A stretch of DNA of 64,000 nt from Acidipila sp. EB88 (lineage in GTDB: Bacteria > Acidobacteriota > Terriglobia > Terriglobales > Acidobacteriaceae). The stretch covers positions 620,001 to 684,000 of the forward strand of contig NZ_QWEV01000005.1 in the NCBI RefSeq assembly GCF_003858395.1, in the 5' to 3' direction. Shown piece after piece: positions 25,818-34,985 of the stretch. The notes below the pieces were generated by a model. It made no database searches. It worked only from the letters and a program-made list of their open reading frames with translations, and was not told the origin of the DNA. Position numbers and translations under genes: made by a program. The first letter of the stretch is position 1, and each line of letters starts with the position of its first letter.

Positions 25818-27890
25818 ATGGCAACGCAATGGGGACGCAAAGAGACGATCATCTGGCCACCACATGCACCGATCATGAGCTACACCGCGCTTGCGACGGC
25901 TCTGGTTTGCACGGTGTTATTCGTATGGCAACGGCTCAACTACGGTCTGGAACCGTTGCAGCATTCCTACATCTCCGAATACCTGAGAGCGTCTCTGGGA
26001 GCCCCCTTCCACGCAAACGGCCAGTACCGGATGATCTTCCTCGGAGGCCTGACAGCGAAGCCTCGTCTAGCCCTTCCCGTGGACTTCGCACCCGGAGCAA
26101 TGACGCTTCCCGGTGGGCTTGTAGTGCCGTATCGACTTTCGGATCTTCCCACCTCGCAAGGCTATTCGTTCCCGTTTCGAGGGATGCCGCATCAGGCGAC
26201 GGATGCTGCGATGTACTCCTGGCTGCGCGATGCGATCTTTGAGCGGCACGGCCTCTGGAGAACCTTTCTCATCAGCTTCATTGAGGGCGGTGTTTGCCTT
26301 GCTCTCTTCCTCGGCCTCGCCATTCCAAAGGACATTCAGCGCTACCGACAGATGAAGTATGGCCGAGTCTTACGCGGGCCTCGAATGCTCGACCCAAATG
26401 AATTCAACCGCGTCGAGAAGGGGGATGGTCTGGGCTTCAAAACGACCGAAGCGGACAAGATGATGCGTATCCCTCTCAAGAAAGAGGCACAGCATCTTCA
26501 GCTCATGGGCGATACAGGCGTAGGCAAAACGCAGCTCATCATGCAGTGCCTCCGTCAGATCCGAGGGCGTGGAGATTCCGCCATCGTCTATGACCCCGCT
26601 TGTGAGTACATCCAGCGTTTCTACGAGGCCGACCGGGGCGATATCGTCCTCAATCCGCTTGATGCGCGTTGCCCTTATTGGGGGCCAGCGCAGGAGATGG
26701 AGTCGAACGCCGAAGCCGATGCGATTGCTGCCTCGCTCTATCAGCCGAAGACCGACAAGGTGGACGAGTTCTTTCACGAAACCCCGGCCCAAATCTTCGC
26801 CCATCTGCTCAAGTTGGGGCCGACGCCACACCAGCTAGCCAAGTGGATGGCGAGCGACAAAGAGCTGGCCAAGCGTGTCGAGGGAACGGAGATGGCGTTC
26901 TATATCGACCGAAATGCTGGCCCACAACGCGCAGGTGTTCTGTCCTCTCTGGGACTCGTCGCTAGGTGCTTTCGGCTTCTCCCGGAGCGTGACGAAAAGC
27001 GTCCTGTCTGGAACGCGCGCACATGGTCTAAGAACCGTCAGGGATGGATCTTCATCACGTCCCGTCCACCTGAGCGGGATACCCTCCGACCACTGCACTC
27101 CCTCTGGATCGACTTGCTCGTCATGCGGCTGCTGACTGCGCCCCAGCCGGGACAGAAGCCGGTGTGGTTTGTGATCGACGAGCTGGCTAGTTTGCAGAAG
27201 CTCCCTCAGCTTCACACAGCAATCACAGAGAACCGCAAATCTCGGAACCCTCTGATTCTCGGCTTCCAGGGCAAGGCACAGCTCGAGGTCATCTATGGCC
27301 ACTTGGCTGAGGTGATGCTGTCGCAGCCAGCCACCAAAATCTTCATGAAGACCGCCGAGCCGAAAGCTGCGGAGTGGATATCGGAGGCGCTCGGCAAGGT
27401 CGAAATCGAACGCCTGAAGGAGACGAAGTTCGACGGAACCCGGTCGGGACACAACTTCACCGTGGAACGTCAAGTTGAGCCTCTGGTCATGGGTTCAGAG
27501 ATCACGGGGCTTGATGATCGCCACGCGTACTTGAAGCTCGGAAACAATGTCGCGCGGTTCGCCTTTGACTACCTTGATCTTCCAGTTCGGGCGGCAGGAT
27601 TTGTCCCGCGTCCGAGCGCAGACGGAGGCATGAAATTCAACCCGGATACGTTGGAGCCCGTTGGCAAACCGGCCCCCAAGCCACCGGCAGATGAGACGCC
27701 AGAACCCGTTGCGCCTGCTGAGAGTTCTGGCCCATTTGACCGTCAGCTAGCACCTACTTCCGTCGCTCAGGCCCCGTCCCAGGAGCGTGCGATTTCGCCA
27801 CTCGAACCGGCTCCGCCCGAGGTGAACGAGGAACTCGAAGAGGTGGAGCAAGAGCAGCCTCAAGGCCACCAGTGGATACGGGAGCACTAA
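25818..27890 (+). CDS. Type IV coupling protein, TrwB/TraD family
   Basis: 690 residues. Two N-terminal membrane segments (YTALATALVCTVLFVW and LISFIEGGVCLALFLGLAI) anchor it in the inner membrane. The RecA-like ATPase has Walker A GDTGVGKTQLIM near residue 231, a VYDPACEYIQRF strand, and Walker B PVWFVIDELASLQKLPQL. A Pro/Glu-rich C-terminal tail (residues 600-690) probably binds the relaxosome. It hands the relaxase-DNA complex to the secretion channel. It is 3 bp after the RHH gene and 3 bp before the relaxase gene. Confidence 0.92.
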   Translation: MATQWGRKETIIWPPHAPIMSYTALATALVCTVLFVWQRLNYGLEPLQHSYISEYLRASLGAPFHANGQYRMIFLGGLTAKPRLALPVDFAPGAMTLPGGLVVPYRLSDLPTSQGYSFPFRGMPHQATDAAMYSWLRDAIFERHGLWRTFLISFIEGGVCLALFLGLAIPKDIQRYRQMKYGRVLRGPRMLDPNEFNRVEKGDGLGFKTTEADKMMRIPLKKEAQHLQLMGDTGVGKTQLIMQCLRQIRGRGDSAIVYDPACEYIQRFYEADRGDIVLNPLDARCPYWGPAQEMESNAEADAIAASLYQPKTDKVDEFFHETPAQIFAHLLKLGPTPHQLAKWMASDKELAKRVEGTEMAFYIDRNAGPQRAGVLSSLGLVARCFRLLPERDEKRPVWNARTWSKNRQGWIFITSRPPERDTLRPLHSLWIDLLVMRLLTAPQPGQKPVWFVIDELASLQKLPQLHTAITENRKSRNPLILGFQGKAQLEVIYGHLAEVMLSQPATKIFMKTAEPKAAEWISEALGKVEIERLKETKFDGTRSGHNFTVERQVEPLVMGSEITGLDDRHAYLKLGNNVARFAFDYLDLPVRAAGFVPRPSADGGMKFNPDTLEPVGKPAPKPPADETPEPVAPAESSGPFDRQLAPTSVAQAPSQERAISPLEPAPPEVNEELEEVEQEQPQGHQWIREH

Positions 27891-27893
27891 CCC

Positions 27894-30800
27894 ATGCTCG
27901 CTATCTCGAAGCCATTAAATGCCGGACAGGCGCAGACCTATCACAAGATGGATTACACCTCTCCCACGCAGAGCTACTACGCGCAGGGTGATGTGGTGAA
28001 GGGTGAGTGGCAGGGCAAGCTCGCCGAGTCCATGGGACTGTCGGGTGAGGTTTCCGCGCAAGAGTTCTCGCGATTGACCGAAGGGCGGCATCCGCTTACA
28101 GACGAGCAGATGGTGCGGCATCGGATCGCCACGGAGTACACGAACCCGGATGGCTCTGTGACTAAAGCCGTCGCGCATCGCGCAGGTTGGGATGCGATGT
28201 TCGCTCCGGCGAAGTCCGTATCCCTGACAGCTCTCGTCGGCGGTGATGATCGTATTCGTGAAGCGCATCGGGCGGCGGTCGTGACCGCGCTCGACGAACT
28301 TGAAAAGTACACGCACGCTCGGATCGGCGGGAACAATCCAGCAGATCCGAGCGGTCGCTTCGTAGTTGCGAAGTTTGAGCATGACACGGCTCGCCCGGTC
28401 GATGGCTACGCTGCTCCACAACTCCACACGCACGCCGTCATCTTCAACGTGACACAACGCGCGGATGGCACCACGCGGGCTTTGCAGGAGCAGCCATTTT
28501 TTGAAAGCCAGAACTTTGTGACAGCGGTCTACCAGTCGGAGTTGATGTACCGGCTACGCTCCTTGGGATACGAAATCGAGGCTGGAAAGAGCGGTGCTCC
28601 CGAGATCAAGGGATACAGCGAGGAGTATCTGAAAGCGTCGAGTCTTCGTCGGGGAAAGATAGAGGAAGAGATGGAACGTCGGGGCGTGAGTGGTCCTGAA
28701 GCGGCGGAGATTGCGGCACGGTCCACACGGGAGAAGAAACATACGCTGACGCCTGCCGAGGTGCTCGCTGCCCATCGTGAAGTGGCCGCTGAGTTTGGAA
28801 ACCAGCCTGAAACGGTGGTCGCTGAAGCGCGAGAACGATCCCGCGCGAACGGCCACAACCCTGACCAGGCGGGACATGCCCGCGAGGCCGTTTCTTATGC
28901 CCGCGCGAGTCTGTTCGAGCGCGAAGCCGTGCTCGATGAGCGCCTCCTTTTGCGTGATGCACTTCGCCGGGGTATGGGGGAAACGACTTACCAGCAGGTC
29001 CGCACGGAGTTTGAAAACCGGCGCGCGGCTGGAGCTTTCCTTTCCGTTGAAGCACGCAAGCATGACTCGGGACGTAGCTTTACGACCGCCGAAACGATTG
29101 CGGCCGAGCGGGAGAATCTGGCACAGGTTCAGAATGGCAAAAACAGCGTAGAACCGATGATGTCCGCTGAACTGGCGCAGCGTCAGGCAAACTTTCGTGA
29201 CTTCCTAAACGACTCGCAGCGGCGGGTTATCGAGGAGATTCTGAACTCGCCCGATAAGATTCACGGTCTTCAGGGGCGGGCAGGCTCAGGCAAGACCACC
29301 GTCCTTCTGAGAGTGCGCGAGGGTGCCGAAAAGAGCGGCTATGTGGTGGAAGGATTCGCCCCAACCTCGCGCGCTGCCGCACAACTCCGCGAGGCGGGCA
29401 TCCAGGCGAGTACGCTCCAGAGCTTTCTGGCTCGAAGCTCCCCCGGCAACGAAGACCCGGATGTACGCCGCCTCTATATGGTGGACGAATCAAGTCTCTC
29501 CAGCACCCGGCAGATGCGGGACTTTCTCAACAAAATCACCTCCAACGATCGGGTTCTGCTGATAGGAGATACCCGTCAGCATCAGGGCGTGGATGCCGGG
29601 CGGCCCTTCCAGCAGATGCAGGAAGCCGGAATGCGAACCTCTGAGCTTGATCGCATCATGCGTCAGAAGGATGCCGGTCTTCTGAAGGCGGTCGAACACC
29701 TTTCCAGGAATGAGACTCTCGAAGGTATTGCCCTGTTACAGCAGCAGGGACGGATCACCGAATTGACAGATCGGCGGGATCGCATCGCGGCCATTGCGCG
29801 GGACTATGCCGAACGCCCGGACGGCACAATCGTCGTCTCCCCGGACAATCGAAGCCGTCAGGAAATCAATGAAGCCATCAGAGCCACGCTGGCTGACAAG
29901 GGTGTGATCGCAAGGGAAAATCATTCCCTACAGGTGCTCAGTCATCGTTCAGACATGACTGGCGCCGACCGCACTTGGGCCGCTCGTTACAACGTCGGCG
30001 ATGTGCTGGAATACAGCAGCGGGAGCAAGTCGAATGGTATCGAACGAGGAAGTCAGGCAACGGTGCGGGCCGTAGACGCCCCGACAAATACGCTGACCGT
30101 CGAACTCGCGAATGGAGAGATCATCGCATATGATCCGAAGCGGCTTCGAGGGGTGAACGTCTTCCAGGTACAGGCGCGAGACTTCGCCTTTGGAGACCGG
30201 CTGCAATTTACCGCGCCGCAGAAGGAACAGGGTATAGCCAACCGCGATCTTGGCACGATCCAACGACTTGAGGTCGGACGGATGACCGTACGAATGGACG
30301 GCAAGGAGTCACGCTCGGTCGAATTGGATTTGTTGAAGGTCCGGCAGTTTGACCATGGATATGCGGTCACGTCGCATAGCTCCCAAGGCCTCACATCGAC
30401 GCGCGTTCTCGCTCACTTCGATACGGATGGGCCCCGTCTCCTTATCAACTCTCGCTTGGCTTATGTTGCAATCTCTCGCGCTTCAGAAGACGCCCATGTG
30501 TACACCAACGATGCCATCACGCTTGGCCGTCGGCTCGCAGTAGATGTTTCGAAAACGGCGGCGGTAGAACCTAACTCGAGGCATGATTCGGCTGGACAAG
30601 AGCGAACAAAGGATCGTCCAGACGCGAAGAGCCAACGTGCAGATTCTGCAACCAACCGTGAGGTCAAGGTGCATGAATTCGCAGATAGCGAGCATCGCTT
30701 GGCGTCAGTAGCCTTGGCTTATGCTGAACAACGAGACCGGGCCGTTGTTGTGGCGAGTAATCCAGAGGAGAGGCGTGAACTCACGGCGCTCATTCGCTCC

Positions 30801-31502
30801 GAGTTGGTGGAGCGTGGCTGGTTGGGGCGCGATAGCCAGTCAATCCCTGTCGCCGTTGAACGCGATATCGGCAATCGTCGGCTGGCGGCGAACTATCTGC
30901 CGGGCGATCAGATTGAGTACAAATCAGGCAGTCCCAAGGAACACGGCATCGCTCACGGCAGCACTGTCACGGTGGTGACTGTGGACCGCCAAGCAAATCT
31001 ACTTACGGTCTCGACGACCGATGGCACGGAGACCAACTTGAATCCGGCTCTTCTCCGGAAAGCTACAGACGAGAGCCGAGTCTATCGGGTAGAGGCACGA
31101 GATATCGCTGAGGGAGAGCGCATCCGTTTTACTGCAAATGACCGAGAACGTCATATACGCGCCGGAGACTTTGCCACAGTTCAAGCAATCGGGACGGATT
31201 CGACACTTTTCGTCCGACACGACAACGGCACACATCAGCCGGTTCGTACCGATGATGCCTTAGCGATCGATCATGGGTACGTGGATTCTCGGGTTCCTGG
31301 ACGCCCTCTGGATCGTCTTTTCATCACAGGCGAAAGCGAGAAAATTAATCAGCAGCAGTACAATCACCTGTCGTCTCAGGTTCGCGAACTGGAGATGTAT
31401 GTTTCGCCCGGGTCCAAGCTTGAGCGGATCGCTCCGGCGCAGGAATTGCATGTGCCGACGAACGTAGAGGTCATGCGCGAAGGATTTGGGCTAGGCCGCT
31501 AG
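27894..31502 (+). CDS. MOBF-family relaxase/helicase (TrwC/TraI type)
   Basis: 1202 residues. The HUH relaxase domain has the N-terminal tyrosine pair in SPTQSYYAQGD (Tyr28-Tyr29) and the metal-binding triad segment PQLHTHAVIFN near residue 178. A RecD-like helicase follows, with Walker A GLQGRAGSGKTTVLL near residue 465, YMVDESSLSS and the motif VI-like VTSHSSQGLTSTRVL. The protein nicks oriT, stays bound to the 5' end and unwinds the strand. The last 250 residues repeat the pre-motif VI module in altered form (GDVLEYSSGS versus GDQIEYKSGS). No frameshift is seen. Confidence 0.93.
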   Translation: MLAISKPLNAGQAQTYHKMDYTSPTQSYYAQGDVVKGEWQGKLAESMGLSGEVSAQEFSRLTEGRHPLTDEQMVRHRIATEYTNPDGSVTKAVAHRAGWDAMFAPAKSVSLTALVGGDDRIREAHRAAVVTALDELEKYTHARIGGNNPADPSGRFVVAKFEHDTARPVDGYAAPQLHTHAVIFNVTQRADGTTRALQEQPFFESQNFVTAVYQSELMYRLRSLGYEIEAGKSGAPEIKGYSEEYLKASSLRRGKIEEEMERRGVSGPEAAEIAARSTREKKHTLTPAEVLAAHREVAAEFGNQPETVVAEARERSRANGHNPDQAGHAREAVSYARASLFEREAVLDERLLLRDALRRGMGETTYQQVRTEFENRRAAGAFLSVEARKHDSGRSFTTAETIAAERENLAQVQNGKNSVEPMMSAELAQRQANFRDFLNDSQRRVIEEILNSPDKIHGLQGRAGSGKTTVLLRVREGAEKSGYVVEGFAPTSRAAAQLREAGIQASTLQSFLARSSPGNEDPDVRRLYMVDESSLSSTRQMRDFLNKITSNDRVLLIGDTRQHQGVDAGRPFQQMQEAGMRTSELDRIMRQKDAGLLKAVEHLSRNETLEGIALLQQQGRITELTDRRDRIAAIARDYAERPDGTIVVSPDNRSRQEINEAIRATLADKGVIARENHSLQVLSHRSDMTGADRTWAARYNVGDVLEYSSGSKSNGIERGSQATVRAVDAPTNTLTVELANGEIIAYDPKRLRGVNVFQVQARDFAFGDRLQFTAPQKEQGIANRDLGTIQRLEVGRMTVRMDGKESRSVELDLLKVRQFDHGYAVTSHSSQGLTSTRVLAHFDTDGPRLLINSRLAYVAISRASEDAHVYTNDAITLGRRLAVDVSKTAAVEPNSRHDSAGQERTKDRPDAKSQRADSATNREVKVHEFADSEHRLASVALAYAEQRDRAVVVASNPEERRELTALIRSELVERGWLGRDSQSIPVAVERDIGNRRLAANYLPGDQIEYKSGSPKEHGIAHGSTVTVVTVDRQANLLTVSTTDGTETNLNPALLRKATDESRVYRVEARDIAEGERIRFTANDRERHIRAGDFATVQAIGTDSTLFVRHDNGTHQPVRTDDALAIDHGYVDSRVPGRPLDRLFITGESEKINQQQYNHLSSQVRELEMYVSPGSKLERIAPAQELHVPTNVEVMREGFGLGR

Positions 31503-31617
31503 AAGGGCGACAACCGCAATAATCGGGGTTATCTCATCTTTGTGCCAGCCGGTCCGCGCGCAAGAGTTAGGTATGTAGCAGTCCAATGAGCGGAGCAACT
31601 TCTTCTTCGAGATCCCC

Positions 31618-31900
31618 TTAGATCTCAAAATTGCTCAATCCCACGCCGACGAGTCGGTAAAGCTGTCCTTCGTCAAATCCCACACGATCGCAAAGTTGGA
31701 GCCCTAGAGCAGTAAAAGTCTCAAAATCCGTAGGAACCACTTTGGGAGTCACGCTGCGTGTGAGAGAACTGATTCCTTCGTCTTCAACTTCAGAACCACA
31801 GTTCGGCCCCGTCGAGAATTACCCTGTGACGCAGCCCACACCTTTTCTACCAGTCCCCGGATATGTGGTTCGCACTCCGCTAACTGTATGTCGTCGGGAA
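31618..31900 (-). pseudogene. dinB: dinB (DNA polymerase IV) 3' remnant, frameshifted
   Basis: On the minus strand GTFPDDIQ, HIRGLVEKVWAAS and GRTVVLKLKTKE form the start of a Y-family little-finger domain. The reading then continues only after a one-base shift near 31771-31775 as SSLTRSVTPKVVPTDFETF and YRLVGVGLSNFEI, ending at TAA 31618-31620. All sequence upstream of the little finger (palm and fingers) is missing. The break lies at about 31900, where a plus-strand SRAP remnant begins, so a single deletion may have removed the 5' parts of both genes. Confidence 0.72.
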
Positions 31901-31903
31901 AGG

Positions 31904-32385
31904 TGCCGGTTGTCGGGAAAACCCGCTGATTACGACAAGCGGTTTCCTGGGACGTAGAACGCACGTCGTGACAGCCTTGATGACTACTGGAACAAGGTCT
32001 ACGGCCAAAATCATGCCGTCATGGTCATTACAGGGTTTTACGAGAACGCGCCGCTTCATCTTTATGAGCATCGCGAGTTGGGGCCAGATGAGAAGGCTAA
32101 GAATCTCGTCTTGGAATTTGATCCTGAACCATCTAGCAATATGCTCGTAGCCTGCATTTGGGATCGTTGGACGAGGCCGAACGAACCAGACCTCTACTCG
32201 TTCGCCGCGATTACGGATGAGCCGCTTCCCGAAGTTGCTGCGACGGGACATCAACGGACGATCATCACGATTCAAGAGTGATACTTGTTTGAGTGGTTAG
32301 CACCGAACACGCTAAGCAAAGAACGGATCGAGCACATCCTCTCGGATAAAGAGTCTCCGTACTACGTTCATCAGATTGCTGCGTA
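31904..32385 (+). pseudogene. SRAP/HMCES-type SOS-associated peptidase remnant
   Basis: A continuous frame reads KPADYDKRFPGT, a TAG at 31955-31957, NARRDSLDDYW, ITGFYEN, VLEFDPEPSSNMLVACIWDR, DLYSFAAITDEPLPEVAATG, a TGA at 32279-32281, then YLFEWLAPNTLSKE and SPYYVHQIAA with stop at 32383-32385. This order matches the C-terminal two thirds of YedK/HMCES-like proteins, which cross-link to abasic sites in single-stranded DNA. The catalytic N-terminus with Cys2 is absent and two nonsense codons interrupt the rest. It is therefore non-functional. Confidence 0.7.
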
Positions 32386-32411
32386 ATCCTGACCCGCTGC
32401 GAACGATCTTC

Positions 32412-32798
32412 CTAGCGCTTCGCTGTTCGTCCTGACGAGGGCTGGGGAACAAGATTTGCTAAATCAGCAACGCTTCGGACACGCTGCTGGAGTAACGATA
32501 TTCCACGGTTGAGATGGGCTCGAAAGTAGCCTTCAAGATCATCCGTTCCAAGACCATCTTGATGTAGACGCTGCTGAAGGAGTGAGATATACAGAGCATC
32601 GTACTCGCCCAGTAGCGTATAGCGGTTAAACTCACGCTCCTCCTCTTCAAATTCATTGGGATTAGGAACCTTAGGTTCCTCCAGCGAGAGACAAAATCCC
32701 ATGCGACATAAGAGGTTTGGAGTCAGTCCAGTCTTTCCGGCGAGGAATCGCAGGCGATTCGACGCATCTTTCGTAAGTCGAATTTTAGTGAATCGCAT
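32412..32798 (-). CDS. dndE: DndE, DNA phosphorothioation protein
   Basis: 128 residues. The N-terminus (FTKIRLTKDASNRLRFLAGK, TGLTPNLLCRMGFCLSLEE) and the core FNRYTLLGEYDALYISLLQQ match DndE, a small tetrameric protein that binds nicked DNA and belongs to the DndABCDE system that replaces a backbone oxygen with sulfur. The frame is intact and its start overlaps the 3' end of dndD by 14 bp, the usual operon arrangement. dndB and dndC are absent from the window and dndD is truncated, so DndE is probably an orphan here. Confidence 0.85.
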   Translation of the reverse strand: MRFTKIRLTKDASNRLRFLAGKTGLTPNLLCRMGFCLSLEEPKVPNPNEFEEEEREFNRYTLLGEYDALYISLLQQRLHQDGLGTDDLEGYFRAHLNRGISLLQQRVRSVADLANLVPQPSSGRTAKR

Positions 32799-34551
32799 AT
32801 TGTTTCTTCTCTTTGAAATATCCGTTGCGGACCTGGGTGCTCTGAGAGTTCATGTCGAACGCCAACTCGTAAGATCTCGCAATAGAGTCTTTGAGTAAAG
32901 GCAGAAACTCAGCGTCTATTTCACTATCGGTAGAGAGAATGATCACTTGATGGCTGGCTTGGGGGAAATAACGCTGCCCCAGTAGCTCTCTGTGGTCTCG
33001 ATCCAGACGTGCAAGTGGAGTATCAATGATCATCGGCAGTGGTCTGCCCGAGACCCGTGCAAGCGCCCACAAAATCGATATCGCATAGATTTGTTTTTCG
33101 CCAGCGGACAGCTCACTCTTGGATATTTGCCTCGAATGGTTGTCTCGAATCGTCACCTGAAACGTTGTTGGATTGATAACGATAGTGCGTTCAATCCGTT
33201 TTCGAGAAAGTAAGTTGAAGCATGTCGTAACTTCTGCTTCGACTTCTTTGATCTTTTTCGTGATGAGCGCGTTTCGAAATTCAGTCAAGACGCCCTGCAC
33301 CCTCAGTGCTTTCTCAAGGGAATGGCGTTGTACATTGCTTGTTGCTAGATTATCGACCGCCTTTGCATAGCTGCTCTCCGCCCGATCTCGCGCCTCGCTC
33401 GCTTGTTCAAGCTCCGCACGCCGGAGAGCTGCCTCCGCGCCGGCTTCCGCTAATCTTCTTCTTGAGTCGCTGAGTTTATCAACAAGCGGCTGTAGCACAT
33501 CATCCTGCGGCGCCCGGGCTAGATCTCGCTCTACCTTCTGCTGTTCGCGATACAGTGTTTCTAGTTCTAAGGAGGCCGCTTTCATCGATTGCGGCAATGA
33601 CTCCAGTGCAATATGGGCCCATCCCCGAATGTTCTGTTCTTGATCGTTCGAGAGATCGTGAACGATGGCGTCTTCTTCCCGGACGGAAGGCTGGTGAGTT
33701 TTCTTGATGGCACCAGCTATCGCGCTAAACTCATCGAGCGAGCTTAGGGGGATAGACTTGCCTCCGCGCTTAATTTGGATCTTGCGGAGTTGAGTGAGCG
33801 CTGCTTTCGCCGCATTGGTCAATGTCTCATCGACCACGATGCCAACCCTGATGTCTTGCTCCAACGTCAGTTGGTCTAACAACTTCCTAAGAAGCTTTGG
33901 CGCAAGAGCAACCGGAAGTAGCGCATGAGACTGCTCTCGAATCAAACATTCAAGCGCCACCACGCGCACGCCGATTTGACGTTTTCTCTCCTCAAGCTTT
34001 CCCCGGTTTCGAGCGTAGCTGCCACCTTGCTCCTGTAGCTGCTGCTCGAAAGCTTGCACTTCGGAAATAAGGGATTCTACTAGCGCGCCTGCATTATCCG
34101 AGTCCTTTGCCGCAAGCTCGCGTCGAACGCGTAGGGACTCAGCTACATTATTGAGCGCCTCCAGGTCGGAAGCTGATTCATCCTCGGCGGCGGCTCTCTG
34201 TACTGCGCGGGAGCGATAGATGTTGAGATCGGCACTCAGCTTCTCGATAATGTCAGTTCCTAAAAGGTTCCGTACGGCTTCAGACAGTGTCCTCTTGTCA
34301 GACTCATCTTCAGCGAGCAATTGGACCTTTTCGCCATCAAAGAAGAAAAGATCGGAGACTCCGATTGGGATTAGCTCTTGCACAAAATCCTGCCAATGAG
34401 CTGCGTCCACATCTGAAACCGGAGTGCCATCCGACGACAGCTCGAAGTGCTCTATCACTCCGCCACTCTGCTTTCTCTCCCATCTCCTACGGCAGACGTA
34501 GGTCCGAATACCGTGCTGATCAGCGTAATCGAACTCTATCGATACGAAAAC
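32785..34551 (-). pseudogene. dndD: DndD ATPase lacking its N-terminal Walker A part
   Basis: The minus-strand frame is open from a TAA at 34552-34554 and could start at GTG 34458 (557 residues). It contains DFVQELIPIGVSDLFFFDGE, the coiled-coil arms, ABC signature LSAGEKQIYAISILWAL and Walker B PMIIDTPLARLDRDHRELLG, all diagnostic of SMC-like DndD. Full-length DndD has about 100 more N-terminal residues with the P-loop; these are missing, although family-like sequence (SIEFDYADQHGIRTYVCRRR) continues upstream of the GTG. Without a P-loop it cannot hydrolyse ATP normally. The break lies next to the excisionase gene. Confidence 0.78.
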
Positions 34552-34562
34552 TTATTGGACTC

Positions 34563-34594
34563 GTCCGCACGTCCGCGTCAATCCTAGTCCGCAC
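34563..34594. repeat. GTCCGCAC iterations upstream of excisionase-like gene
   Basis: GTCCGCAC at 34563-34570 and 34587-34594, with a variant GTCCGCGT at 34571-34578. Short direct repeats at this spot could bind the excisionase-like protein or its repressor. Confidence 0.35.
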
Positions 34595-34658
34595 AGATGT
34601 ACCTGTTCGGTAAACCCCATTCGACCGATTTTGAGGTTGGATGCCAGCGGAGGATGAC

Positions 34659-34886
34659 ATGACAGAACTGCGGAAGCCGCCTGTCTCAGAGAAGCCGATC
34701 TTTGGTCCTGGAGCAGACCCCCTCTTAGATTGCCACAAAGCTGCAGCGTTCCTTGGAGTTCATCCCAGGACGCTTCAACGCATGGTCTTGCGCGGCGAGA
34801 TTCACGCTGTTCGCGTCGGCAAGCTGTACCGCTTTGTCCCGTCCGCCATCCAGGAATGGGTGCTCGAACACAATCTGGCAAGCTGA
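34659..34886 (+). CDS. AlpA/excisionase-like helix-turn-helix protein
   Basis: 75 residues from ATG 34659, preceded by GCGGAGG (the earlier in-frame ATG at 34641 lies before that site). A single winged helix-turn-helix of the HTH_17 type is visible: LLDCHKAAAFLGVHPRTLQR, then MVLRGEIHAVRVGKLYRFVP. In mobile elements such proteins direct excision by the adjacent integrase or activate its promoter. It lies 99 bp upstream of the integrase gene. Confidence 0.75.
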   Translation: MTELRKPPVSEKPIFGPGADPLLDCHKAAAFLGVHPRTLQRMVLRGEIHAVRVGKLYRFVPSAIQEWVLEHNLAS

Positions 34887-34985
34887 CCGCCCCTGTAGGG
34901 CACTGAACAGTTTCGCTGGTTTCCTCCGGGGCAATCCGATACGCTTGAAACAGCCATTTGTGCCGGGAAATCAGGAAAGGACCTG

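Noticed and set aside
32785..34458. Treating the GTG-started 557-residue DndD as a complete gene
   Set aside because: DndD-like sequence continues upstream of the GTG to an in-frame stop, and the P-loop is absent, so it is a truncation.
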